DNA of 64,000 bases, taken from positions 2,438,501 through 2,502,500 of the forward strand of contig NZ_JUGU01000001.1 of assembly GCF_000799465.1 (NCBI RefSeq), read 5' to 3'. The position numbers and the translations under genes were made by a program. The notes under the pieces were generated by a model. That model made no database searches and was not told the DNA's origin. It saw nothing but the letters and a program-made list of their open reading frames with translations. This document shows, one piece after another, positions 46,149-54,948 of the stretch. Within the stretch, counting starts at the first letter, position 1, and each line of letters opens with the position of its first letter. The DNA comes from Psychroserpens sp. Hel_I_66 (lineage in GTDB: Bacteria; Bacteroidota; Bacteroidia; Flavobacteriales; Flavobacteriaceae).

Positions 46149-47177
46149 ATGAAACCAGTCACATTAAAACAGATTGCCGAAACTTTGAATATTTCTGTTA
46201 CTACAGTTTCTAAAGCTTTAAAAGATTATCCTGACGTAAGCGAAAAAACAAAAAAACTAGTTAAGGAACTTGCAAAAACTCTAAACTACAAACCCAATGC
46301 ATTTGCTGTAAACCTAAGAAGAAGTGAATCTAAAACGATTGGACTCATCATACCAGAAGTTGTACATCATTTTTTTTCCAGCGTTATTAAAGGCATTATA
46401 AACCAAGCAGAAAAGAAAGGTTATCTTGTTATTATACTTCAATCAAACGAATCTTACGAATTAGAAAAAAAACAATTAGATCTTTTAATTAGTCAAAGAG
46501 TAGATGGTATTTTAATTTCTCTTGCTAATGGCACTGCAGATTTTAAACACCTCGAAAACCTGATCTCACAAGAAGTGCCGCTTGTTATGTTTGATAAAAT
46601 TGCAAAAATTGTCAATTGCTCAAAAGTGATTATCAATGATAGAAAAGCAGCATATATTGCCACGCAACATTTAATCGATACTGGGTGCAAACGTATTGCC
46701 CATTTTAGAGGACCACTTTTACCTCAAAATTCAATTGACAGATTTCTGGGCTATAAAAAAGCTTTAACCGACAACAATATGCCTTACGACCCATCTTTGG
46801 TTTATATATTGAACGATATGAGCTATGATGAAGGTACCTTCTATGCTGGTCAACTATTAAAAGATCATAATGATGTGGATGGTATATTTATAAATACCGA
46901 TCTAGTTGCCATTGGAGCCATAACAGAATTTAACAAAAGAGGTGTTAAGGTACCGCACGACATTTCGGTAATTGGATTTAGTAATTGGTTTATGTCATCT
47001 GTCATTTCACCAAAACTCTCTACAATAGACCAACCTGGATATTTAATGGGAAAAACAGCTTTTAAACTATTGTTTAAAGAAATCAAAAAACGTAAAAAGA
47101 AAGAACCTATTACTTTTGAAACTGTTGAATTGGAAACGAATTTGATAATTCGAGAATCTTCAAAAATTGATAGCTAA
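46149..47177 (+). CDS. LacI-family transcriptional regulator of the sugar locus
   Basis: The product is 342 residues from the ATG at 46149 (MKPVTLKQIAETLNIS); an ATG at 46119 would put ten unlike residues before the HTH. The helix-turn-helix (TLKQIAETLNISVTTVSKALK) and hinge (LNYKPNAFAVNLR) are canonical, followed by a periplasmic-binding-protein-like sensor domain (SKTIGLIIPEVVHHFFSSVI, DGIFINTDLVAIGAI). It should repress the divergent receptor gene, and possibly itself, through the two CGAAAACGTTTTCG sites. The inducer is inferred to be sucrose or a product of it. Confidence 0.93.
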   Translation: MKPVTLKQIAETLNISVTTVSKALKDYPDVSEKTKKLVKELAKTLNYKPNAFAVNLRRSESKTIGLIIPEVVHHFFSSVIKGIINQAEKKGYLVIILQSNESYELEKKQLDLLISQRVDGILISLANGTADFKHLENLISQEVPLVMFDKIAKIVNCSKVIINDRKAAYIATQHLIDTGCKRIAHFRGPLLPQNSIDRFLGYKKALTDNNMPYDPSLVYILNDMSYDEGTFYAGQLLKDHNDVDGIFINTDLVAIGAITEFNKRGVKVPHDISVIGFSNWFMSSVISPKLSTIDQPGYLMGKTAFKLLFKEIKKRKKKEPITFETVELETNLIIRESSKIDS

Positions 47178-47250
47178 TTTTTCTTCGGAAATTTTAAATA
47201 TCAAAAACATGTCGATTCTGTATGCGTTATAGAACAGTCATTCAGAAAAG

Positions 47251-47300
47251 AAAAGTCTACTCACCAAAAATCTTAAAAAAGATTTGATGAGTAGACTTTT
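47251..47300. terminator. Bidirectional terminator between convergent genes
   Basis: A perfect 13-bp inverted repeat, AAAAGTCTACTCA (47251-47263) and TGAGTAGACTTTT (47288-47300), encloses a second small hairpin (AAATCT...AGATTT). A/T runs on both sides fit termination of the lacI-type gene (plus) and the DUF4136 gene (minus). Confidence 0.88.
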
Positions 47301-47336
47301 AATACCTACAGCTTTTACTGTAAAGTGAATTCTTAA

Positions 47337-47921
47337 TTATTTTTGAATTGGAAATTCTGCGAACATGTCATCCACAAATGTCGCCATTGCGTTAGAGTTA
47401 TTTTGCTTAAATATGTAATCAGATGCTGTTGCTTGCCAGATTATATTTTTAGTTTTACTGTCAACCAATCTAAACATTAACATTCCTTCTTTATAAGTAT
47501 CTACTTCTGTTTCGTAGCCTACTAAATCTCTATAATTGTAATAATCATAATAATAGTTGTTGGCATAGTAAGGACTTACTCGGTACGTTCTATCGTAATA
47601 AGTAGGATATGTAGCATATACTGGCTCTTGAGATACAGACTTTTCCTTATCTACAGTAGTACTTAACAAAATTAAAAGATCAGGATTTGTTCTATCTAAT
47701 GTATATCCTTTATCCATCATTTTCTTATTTACCAAGTCTATAACATTCATACCTACAGTATTATCTTGTTCAAATTTATTTAAATCATCAAAATTACTAT
47801 TTGGCAAATAGGCAAATGTCTTATAATTCTCTAATGATTTATCACTCATTTTTGTCGTTGTTACTTTTGGTCCGCAACTGAGTAAGATTAGCGTCAAAAG
47901 TGTATACATAATATTTTTCAT
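47337..47921 (-). CDS. DUF4136 lipoprotein
   Basis: A 194-residue lipoprotein: signal peptide ending LILLSCGPK (lipobox Cys at residue 16), then a DUF4136-like domain with the start YKTFAYLPN and the end KEGMLMFRLVDSKTKNIIWQATASDYIF. A Tyr/Asn-rich middle (SPYYANNYYYDYYNYRDL, about 118-134) is low-complexity. Family members are envelope lipoproteins of unknown role. Nothing in the neighbourhood suggests a function. Confidence 0.85.
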   Translation of the reverse strand: MKNIMYTLLTLILLSCGPKVTTTKMSDKSLENYKTFAYLPNSNFDDLNKFEQDNTVGMNVIDLVNKKMMDKGYTLDRTNPDLLILLSTTVDKEKSVSQEPVYATYPTYYDRTYRVSPYYANNYYYDYYNYRDLVGYETEVDTYKEGMLMFRLVDSKTKNIIWQATASDYIFKQNNSNAMATFVDDMFAEFPIQK

Positions 47922-48116
47922 AAAAAAGTTTTTTAATTTACTTTAAACTACTAAATATCAAGCTTTCCGCTGTTCTTTATCAATCTAAATCTTTGCTCAT
48001 TTTAAATAAATTTTCTTAAATAAATCATAATGGGGCAGAATTCAGAATCATTAGGTTTTAAAATCTATTGAACTTCGAAATTTAATTAAATGTGATAGTA
48101 TTTGTAGTAGAGTTTT

Positions 48117-49034
48117 CTATTTCAAAAACTTAATGTTGCGTTGCAATCCCTCAAACTTAGTACGTTTAACAGCGCTCTTTTTAAATACTTTATTAAACGT
48201 ATCCTTTGTGATTTCTTCCCAATCTTTTTTGGTCATTGATAATACTTCTGGATGCGGATTAAACAATGGTTCACTGTGCGGTTTTGAAAACCGATTCCAA
48301 GGACAAACATCTTGGCATATGTCACAACCAAACATCCAGTCGTTGAATTGACCTTTAAATTCCGAAGGAATATTTTCTTTAAGTTCTATAGTGAAATAAG
48401 AAATGCATTTACTACCATCTACAACGTAAGGTTCGGTAATGGCTTGGGTTGGACACGCATCTATACACGCTGTACATGTACCACAGTGATCGGTTACTGC
48501 GTGATCGTATTCTAATTCTAAATCGATGATGAGTTCTGCAATAAAATAGAATGATCCTACTTTTTGGGTTAAGAGATTACTATGCTTTCCTATCCAGCCC
48601 AAACCAGATTTTGCTGCCCATGCCTTATCCAAAACCGGGGCGGAATCTACAAATGCACGACCGTGAACATCTCCAATTTCATCTTGAATGGATTGTAACA
48701 GTTCTTTCAGTTTGTCTTTTATTACAAAATGATAATCTGTTCCGTAGGCATATTTTGAAAGTTGATAACTTTCAGGATTTTGGATTTCCGAAGGAAAATA
48801 ATTTAAGAGTAATGAGACGACACTTTTTGAACCTTCGACGAGTTTTGTTGGGTCCAGGCGTTTATCAAAATGATTTTCCATGTAATGCATTTCGCCATGT
48901 GCATTATTTTTTAACCATTTTTCTAATCGAGGTGCTTCTTCTTCTAAAAATCCAGCTTTACTTATTCCGCAGGATAAAAAACCAAGTCGTTTGGCTTCAG
49001 CTTTGATAAATTGAGAATGTTGCGTTTTGTTCAC
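48117..49034 (-). CDS. queG: Epoxyqueuosine reductase QueG
   Basis: An approximately 305-residue cobalamin-dependent Fe-S enzyme for the last step of queuosine synthesis in tRNA. Two 4Fe-4S motifs are visible: [16 protein letters not shown] (about 183-198) and [13 protein letters not shown] (about 238-250). The N-terminal region ([38 protein letters not shown]) is typical. No in-frame ATG lies between the upstream stop and the conserved start, so it must begin at GTG 49034 or TTG 49040; I chose GTG (V-N-K-T-Q). C-terminal HEAT repeats of long QueG forms are absent, as usual for Bacteroidota. Confidence 0.93.
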   Translation of the reverse strand: MNKTQHSQFIKAEAKRLGFLSCGISKAGFLEEEAPRLEKWLKNNAHGEMHYMENHFDKRLDPTKLVEGSKSVVSLLLNYFPSEIQNPESYQLSKYAYGTDYHFVIKDKLKELLQSIQDEIGDVHGRAFVDSAPVLDKAWAAKSGLGWIGKHSNLLTQKVGSFYFIAELIIDLELEYDHAVTDHCGTCTACIDACPTQAITEPYVVDGSKCISYFTIELKENIPSEFKGQFNDWMFGCDICQDVCPWNRFSKPHSEPLFNPHPEVLSMTKKDWEEITKDTFNKVFKKSAVKRTKFEGLQRNIKFLK

Positions 49035-49095
49035 CCTCAAATTTAAAACATCTTGAGTTTATTTTAGAATTTTAATACGCTCTAATATTAAAGAT

Positions 49096-50436
49096 TTAAT
49101 TGCAACCCATATCTTGGGAAGACATTGGATCTGCATTTGGAAAACAGAAGCCCGTTGGTAGTGCTTCTGGCACATAACGTTGCAAATTACTGTCATACAG
49201 TGCATTTTCTAAAAACGCGGTGATGGAATCAATTTGATCATCTGTCAAGTTAAGAGATGTAAATAACGGTGACATTTGTGTTGAAGGTACGTCTTGATTT
49301 TCTGCTACCGCATTGTTTTTATACCTAACGACCTCTTCGATAGAGTGAAAACTACCACCATGTCCAAAAAAGGCGACGTCTTTAAGGTTATAAAGTTGTG
49401 GTGTTTTGAATTTGTAATCATCTTCTGGATTATTTGTAAAACCACCTCTACCACGTTTTGTTGCGTCATCAATTACAGTTAGTACTTGCTCTCCTTCTAA
49501 ATCCTTCATCCCTAAAGCATGAAAATCCATACCATTTAAAGCAGGACCAGAATGACAAGAGAAACATTTTGCATCGTCAAAAAATAAAAGTGCACCTTCG
49601 GTTTCTTGTTCGTTCATTGCGCTTTCATTTCCGTTTAACCACTGCTGAAAAGGTGCTTGATTAGGTAATAAAGTTCTTTCGTAAGCTGCAATAGCTAAAG
49701 CTCCATTTAATTTTGAATAACGCTCACTAACATCTACGTCTGCAAAAGCTTCGTCAAACATATCTTTATAAGCAGAATTAACTATAAAGTCATGATCAAT
49801 TACTAATCTATGAACATCCAATCCTGCAATAGCTTGCGTTTCAACACCTTCAAACCCAAAAGTATTGGCCTCTTTTGGTGTGCCTACTGTCCAATTTGCC
49901 TCTGTACCTAAGTTGGTACCTGTTCCACCAAATTGTCCGTTCCAAAGCATCACATCCTGATAGGCAACATTCAAAGCACTTGGTGTTCTAATAGGTTGTA
50001 CGTCTAGATCTGTCTCTACATACAATCCGTTCTTTATTCGACCTTCTCCATGAAGCCCAAAACCCATACCACCTTCACCAATACCCTGTAAAATTCCACT
50101 TTGGAATCCTGCTTGTGCATGGTGACAGCTTGCACAAGAATAGGTATTCATGCCATCTTCCATTGATGGGTTCATCGCAATTCCTGTTTCATGAAACAAC
50201 ATTTTACCAAGCTCTACCTTAGCAGAGGTAATTTGGTTATTGGGATCGTTTGGGATTAGGTTAAAATCTGTTGCTAATGGCTGAATCAATGCATCTTTTG
50301 ATCCATAAAGTTCAACTATTCTAGATTCTAATTGAGTTTGACCAGGTACAGGCACGTAATTATCATCATCTCGAGCACACGACACTAATGTAATCATTGC
50401 TCCTAAAATTAGGCTTAAAGTTTGTAATCTTTTCAT
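49096..50436 (-). CDS. Di-heme cytochrome c peroxidase (CcpA/MauG family) lipoprotein
   Basis: The product is 446 residues from the ATG at 50436 (MKRLQTLSLILG). The upstream frame to 50508 is AT-rich and gives a poor signal. It has a lipobox (MITLVSCARD), and two c-type heme sites: CASCHHAQAGF (about 100) and CFSCHSGP (about 290). The gene is for a periplasmic or outer-membrane-anchored peroxidase or MauG-like oxidoreductase. TPSALNVAYQDVMLWNGQFGG matches the family. It lies between P450 and queG, with no clear functional link. Confidence 0.9.
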   Translation of the reverse strand: MKRLQTLSLILGAMITLVSCARDDDNYVPVPGQTQLESRIVELYGSKDALIQPLATDFNLIPNDPNNQITSAKVELGKMLFHETGIAMNPSMEDGMNTYSCASCHHAQAGFQSGILQGIGEGGMGFGLHGEGRIKNGLYVETDLDVQPIRTPSALNVAYQDVMLWNGQFGGTGTNLGTEANWTVGTPKEANTFGFEGVETQAIAGLDVHRLVIDHDFIVNSAYKDMFDEAFADVDVSERYSKLNGALAIAAYERTLLPNQAPFQQWLNGNESAMNEQETEGALLFFDDAKCFSCHSGPALNGMDFHALGMKDLEGEQVLTVIDDATKRGRGGFTNNPEDDYKFKTPQLYNLKDVAFFGHGGSFHSIEEVVRYKNNAVAENQDVPSTQMSPLFTSLNLTDDQIDSITAFLENALYDSNLQRYVPEALPTGFCFPNADPMSSQDMGCN

Positions 50437-50572
50437 TATGATTGATTTGCTAGGGCTGGCAAAGTAAAAAAAAAAGATTTTATAATTTACATATATTAGA
50501 TTAAACACGTATTTTTTAGTTTAGATTCTCTTTTATCAGATAAAATGCACAAATGAGAAGATTAGCGTTTTG

Positions 50573-51895
50573 TTACCTTTTTTCAAACGTAAGTAACGCA
50601 TTTTTAGGCTTTAAAGTAATTAATGGAGTAATATCTATGCGATCAAAATTAGGATATATTTTAAATTTAGAAACCAATTCTCTTACAGCGATGATCATTT
50701 CAAACATAGCGAAGTTATTGCCAATACATTTTCTTGGTCCCGCTCCAAAAGGGAAGTATTGTGATGAAAATTTACGAGAGCCTTCATTAAAGCGCTCGGG
50801 TTTGAACTTATTTGGTTGTTCCCAAAGTTCTGGATGACGATGAATTTCATATACCGAAAACAATAAGTTTGAACCTGCTTTGATATTAATGTCATTGAAT
50901 TGGTCATCTTCAATATTTACACGATCAATAAAATATGCGGGAGGATACAGTCGCATAGACTCTTCAAGTACTTGCTGGCAAATTTTAGACGACATTATTG
51001 CAGTCATCACATCATCTGTATCATTTGTTACTTCAATAATTTCATTATAAATCTTTTCCTGCCATTCTGGATGCTGCGCTAATAACTGGCACGTAAAGGT
51101 CAACGCATTAGATGTCGTTTCATGACCTGCAGTAAACAATATTAAAATCTCATCAATGAGCTGTTCTTCATCCATCTCGTTCCCATCATCATAACGGGCA
51201 TCCAAGAGCATATCCAGTAAATCATTATTTTTTTCTTCGGAAATTCGCCTCTCACCAACAATTCTTTTTAAGATCTCTCTGGCTTCTTTAGTTAAATCAA
51301 TATGTTTTTCGATTTTTCCACTCACATTAAACCACCAGCCCAAATACGGTTGTCTCAACTCCTTAACCAACATTTTTTGAGCAGCTTCTGTAATAAATTG
51401 AAGTCTATTGATATCCTCTTGGCTTGCTGCACTACTAAATAAAGATTTCACAACAGTTTGAAAAGCCAAATCATTCAATATTGGAAATATATCAATGCTT
51501 GTATCGGGTTCAATTTTTTTATATTCGGAAAGAATTGCAGTTCTAATCGTGCCTAATAAATTCTCCAAATACTTTTTATGGAATGCAGGTTGGATGAGCT
51601 TGCGCTGTTTTTTCCAATGCTCACCTTCCGAAGTTAATAAACCTTTACCCACATATTTGACTAAATCCTCTGTTTGGATTTTTGATTTCACATAGTTTTT
51701 TTGATTCTTCTGAAGCACATACTCTGCAAAAGAAGCATCCCGACAAAAAAATACGCTGTTTGTGAATCCTATTTTTAATTTGAAGATATCACCTTGCTCG
51801 GTAAAATTTTTATGATGAAAAGGAAGCGGATTTTTGAGTATCTCAAGAGAATGTTTGATGAATTTCGATAATGGGACTTCTGGAATTTTCTTCAT
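50573..51895 (-). CDS. Cytochrome P450
   Basis: A 440-residue soluble P450 with the full motif set: I-helix AGHETTSNAL (about 255), ExxR in EESMRLYPPAYFIDR (about 313), PERF, and the heme-binding loop FPFGAGPRKCIGNNFA with the Cys ligand near 392. It lacks a membrane anchor. The ATG follows the ruvB stop after one base (TAA-A-ATG), so it is probably translated from the ruvB mRNA. No ferredoxin or reductase gene is adjacent. Substrate unknown; the closest pattern is the fatty-acid/terpene-type bacterial P450s. Confidence 0.93.
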   Translation of the reverse strand: MKKIPEVPLSKFIKHSLEILKNPLPFHHKNFTEQGDIFKLKIGFTNSVFFCRDASFAEYVLQKNQKNYVKSKIQTEDLVKYVGKGLLTSEGEHWKKQRKLIQPAFHKKYLENLLGTIRTAILSEYKKIEPDTSIDIFPILNDLAFQTVVKSLFSSAASQEDINRLQFITEAAQKMLVKELRQPYLGWWFNVSGKIEKHIDLTKEAREILKRIVGERRISEEKNNDLLDMLLDARYDDGNEMDEEQLIDEILILFTAGHETTSNALTFTCQLLAQHPEWQEKIYNEIIEVTNDTDDVMTAIMSSKICQQVLEESMRLYPPAYFIDRVNIEDDQFNDINIKAGSNLLFSVYEIHRHPELWEQPNKFKPERFNEGSRKFSSQYFPFGAGPRKCIGNNFAMFEMIIAVRELVSKFKIYPNFDRIDITPLITLKPKNALLTFEKR

Positions 51896-51896
51896 T

Positions 51897-52919
51897 TTAA
51901 AATAAACCGCCTTGTGTTGGTCCTTTAATTTTACCTAAGTGTTTATATGCTTGCTCGGTTACTTCTCGACCACGAGGTGTACGCATTAAAAACCCTTGTT
52001 GGATTAAAAATGGCTCATAAACTTCTTCTATAGTTTCAGCACTTTCACTTACCGCTGTCGCAATAGTGGTAATCCCAACTGGACCTCCTTTAAATTTTTC
52101 GATTATTGTAGAAAGGATTTTGTTGTCCATTTCGTCCAAACCGTGAGCGTCAACATGGAGCGCTTCCAATGCAAATTTTGCTATTTTAATATCTATTTTA
52201 CCATTACCCTTTATTTGGGCAAAATCACGAACTCTGCGCAATAGTGCATTGGCAATTCTCGGTGTTCCTCTGCTTCGTCCCGCGATTTCTACAGCAGCTT
52301 CCATGGAAATTGGCACGTTTAAAATGGATGCACTACGTTGTACGATTGTGGTTAATAATTCGGTATTATAATATTGTAATCTACTTTGAATCCCAAAACG
52401 TGCTCGCATTGGAGAGGTCAATAAACCTGAACGTGTTGTTGCTCCAACCAACGTAAACGGATTCAAGTTTATTTGAACCGTTCTTGCATTTGGTCCAGAC
52501 TCAATCATGATATCTATTTTGTAGTCTTCCATTGCAGAGTATAGATATTCCTCTACAATAGGACTTAAACGATGGATTTCATCAATAAACAGTACATCTC
52601 GTTCTTCTAAATTGGTAAGTAAACCAGCCAAATCTCCTGGTTTGTCCAAAACTGGTCCAGAAGTCACTTTTATACCTACATTAAGTTCACTGGCTAAAAT
52701 ATGAGCTAATGTTGTTTTTCCTAATCCTGGAGGACCATGAAATAGGGTGTGATCTAAAGCTTCATCTCTACCATTTGCTGCTTGTACAAAAATTTGAAGA
52801 TTCTCCAACACTTGGTCTTGACCTGTAAAATCATCAAATGATAATGGTCTTAACTTTTTTTCGACATCCAGTTCTTCTGGAGTGAAATTATGGTCTGTTG
52901 GGTCTAGGTTTTCGTTCAT
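51897..52919 (-). CDS. ruvB: Holliday junction helicase RuvB
   Basis: The product is 340 residues from the ATG at 52919 ([18 protein letters not shown]); an ATG at 52937 adds six residues. AAA+ motifs: Walker [14 protein letters not shown] (about 60), Walker [14 protein letters not shown], sensor [17 protein letters not shown], and the C-terminal winged helix ending [16 protein letters not shown]. RuvB is the motor for RuvA-guided branch migration. It precedes the P450 gene by one base and is downstream of coxA, beyond a terminator. Confidence 0.96.
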   Translation of the reverse strand: MNENLDPTDHNFTPEELDVEKKLRPLSFDDFTGQDQVLENLQIFVQAANGRDEALDHTLFHGPPGLGKTTLAHILASELNVGIKVTSGPVLDKPGDLAGLLTNLEERDVLFIDEIHRLSPIVEEYLYSAMEDYKIDIMIESGPNARTVQINLNPFTLVGATTRSGLLTSPMRARFGIQSRLQYYNTELLTTIVQRSASILNVPISMEAAVEIAGRSRGTPRIANALLRRVRDFAQIKGNGKIDIKIAKFALEALHVDAHGLDEMDNKILSTIIEKFKGGPVGITTIATAVSESAETIEEVYEPFLIQQGFLMRTPRGREVTEQAYKHLGKIKGPTQGGLF

Positions 52920-52974
52920 GGTATTACCTGCGCACACAGGTATTTCTTTAAAAAATGATACTTTGTAAATATAA

Positions 52975-53018
52975 TGAAAAAAGACCTTCTGATTGAGTTA
53001 TCATTCAGAAGGTCTTTT
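52975..53018 (-). terminator. Rho-independent terminator of the act-cox operon
   Basis: AAAAGACCTTCTGA (52979-52992) pairs perfectly over 14 bp with TCAGAAGGTCTTTT (53005-53018); a six-base U-run follows on the minus strand. It lies about 40 bp after the coxA stop codon. Confidence 0.92.
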
Positions 53019-53033
53019 AGTATTTGTTTTAAG

Positions 53034-53053
53034 ATTCCTGGCTTCGCAGGTAT
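53034..53053. repeat. REP-like small palindrome
   Basis: ATTCCTGGCTTCGCAGGTAT can fold with CCTG/CAGG arms around GCTTCG. It resembles the short extragenic palindromes with a CCTGC..GCAGG core common in many genomes. A related one, ACCTGCGCACACAGGT (52926-52941), lies on the other side of the coxA terminator. Confidence 0.4.
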
Positions 53054-53056
53054 TAA

Positions 53057-54853
53057 TTAATGTTGTAATTCTTCCTCACCATCATATAGTGGTACATTTT
53101 GAGGCACAAAGTCTTCTTCATGTCCTGGCTTACTGTAATCATAAGGCCAACGGTGCACGTGAGGTATATCTCCTGGCCAGTTACCATGCATATGTTCTAC
53201 TGGTGTAGTCCACTCTAAAGTATTTGATTTCCAAGGATTTTGAACAGATTTTTTTCCATAGAAAATACTATAAATAAAATTAAATAAAAATATAAGCTGC
53301 ACAACACCTGCAATTAGGGCGAATACCGTAATTACGACGTTAGCATTTGCTGTATCATCAAATAATGGAAAATTAGAATTCGTATAATAACGTCTCGGTA
53401 GGCCTGCCATACCTATGAAGTGCATTGGAAAGAAAACACCATAAGCACAAATTGCAGTTACCCAAAAATGTATATATCCTAGATTTTTATTCATCATGCG
53501 ACCAAACATCTTTGGAAACCAATGATAGATACCTGCAAATACACCATATAATGCAGAGATTCCCATAACCAAATGGAAATGCGCTACTACAAAGTATGTA
53601 TCATGAACGTTAATATCTAATGCACTATCTCCTAAAATAATACCTGTTAAACCTCCAGTTATGAAAGTAGATACTAATCCAATAGAAAAGAGCATTGCTG
53701 GGTTCATTTGTAGGTTACCTTTCCAGAGCGTGGTTATATAGTTAAAAGCTTTTACTGCTGAAGGAATTGCAATCAATAATGTTGTAAATGTAAATACAGA
53801 TCCTAAAAACGGATTCATACCAGAAATAAACATATGGTGACCCCAAACTATTGTTGAAAGGAATGCAATTGCCAAAATTGACATTACCATTGCTCTATAA
53901 CCGAAAATTGGTTTACGTGAGTTTGTTGCAATAATTTCGGAAGTAATACCTAATGCTGGTAACAATACGATATAAACCTCTGGGTGACCTAAGAACCAAA
54001 ATAAATGCTCAAATAAAACTGGAGAACCACCTTGGTAATGTAAGACTTCACCTTGTATAAAAATATCGGATAAGAAGAATGATGTACCAAAACTTCTATC
54101 CATTATTAATAATAATGCTGCTGAAAGTAAAACCGGAAATGATACAACGCCTATAATAGCAGTTACAAAAAATGCCCAGATTGTTAGAGGAAGTCTTGTC
54201 ATAGACATTCCTTTTGTACGTAAATTGATAACGGTTACAACGTAATTTAAAGACCCTAATAAAGAAGAAGCAATAAATATAGCCATTGAGACTAGCCACA
54301 AGGTCATACCCAAACCAGAACCTCCCTGAGCCATTGGTAGAGCACTTAATGGAGGGTAAATAGTCCAACCTGCTGCTGCTGGTCCAAATTCCACGAAAAA
54401 TGATGATATCATGACAACACATGACACAAAGAATAACCAATAAGACACCATGTTTAAAAAACCTGAGGCCATATCTCTCGCTCCAATTTGCAATGGAATT
54501 AGTAAATTACTAAATGTACCACTTAAACCTGCAGTCAATACAAAGAACACCATTAATGTACCGTGAATGGTTACCAATGCCAAATATACATCTGCATCCA
54601 TGACACCTTCTGGAGCCCATTTACCCAATAATGCTTCAAAAATTACATTTGGCTCTTCTGGCCATGCAATTTGCATACGCATCATTAAAGACATTAAAAT
54701 ACCAATAATCCCCATAATAATTACTCCAGTAATCAAATACTGCTTGGCAATCATTTTATGATCTTGACTAAATATGTATTTGGTTACAAAAGTCTCTTTA
54801 TGATGATGTCCGTGATCGTCGTCGTGTGCGTGAGTATCTGCGTGTGCTGACAT
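53057..54853 (-). CDS. ctaD: Cytochrome c oxidase subunit I
   Basis: The 598-residue catalytic subunit has 12 helices. Ligand motifs are intact: the heme a His region, GHPEVYIVLLPALG (CuB His and cross-linked Tyr, about 288), VWGHHMFISG (CuB His pair, about 340) and HDTYFVVAHFHLVMG (heme a3/a His, about 415-425). It reduces oxygen to water and pumps protons. The N-terminus MSAHADTHAHDDDHGHHHKE is unusually His-rich. It follows coxB by about 95 bp at the end of the ACIII operon. Confidence 0.96.
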   Translation of the reverse strand: MSAHADTHAHDDDHGHHHKETFVTKYIFSQDHKMIAKQYLITGVIIMGIIGILMSLMMRMQIAWPEEPNVIFEALLGKWAPEGVMDADVYLALVTIHGTLMVFFVLTAGLSGTFSNLLIPLQIGARDMASGFLNMVSYWLFFVSCVVMISSFFVEFGPAAAGWTIYPPLSALPMAQGGSGLGMTLWLVSMAIFIASSLLGSLNYVVTVINLRTKGMSMTRLPLTIWAFFVTAIIGVVSFPVLLSAALLLIMDRSFGTSFFLSDIFIQGEVLHYQGGSPVLFEHLFWFLGHPEVYIVLLPALGITSEIIATNSRKPIFGYRAMVMSILAIAFLSTIVWGHHMFISGMNPFLGSVFTFTTLLIAIPSAVKAFNYITTLWKGNLQMNPAMLFSIGLVSTFITGGLTGIILGDSALDINVHDTYFVVAHFHLVMGISALYGVFAGIYHWFPKMFGRMMNKNLGYIHFWVTAICAYGVFFPMHFIGMAGLPRRYYTNSNFPLFDDTANANVVITVFALIAGVVQLIFLFNFIYSIFYGKKSVQNPWKSNTLEWTTPVEHMHGNWPGDIPHVHRWPYDYSKPGHEEDFVPQNVPLYDGEEELQH

Positions 54854-54948
54854 AATCTATTTTCTATTTTTAAATCTTTTTATATAATTTTTTTTTGAAT
54901 CAACTTAAATCCAACTAACATGTGCACTGCTAGTTTAGAAAAATATTA

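Noticed and set aside
47922..48116. 195-bp gap between the DUF4136 gene and queG as a possible RNA gene
   Set aside because: It is AT-rich, with no stable stem, tRNA-like cloverleaf or conserved box that I can see.
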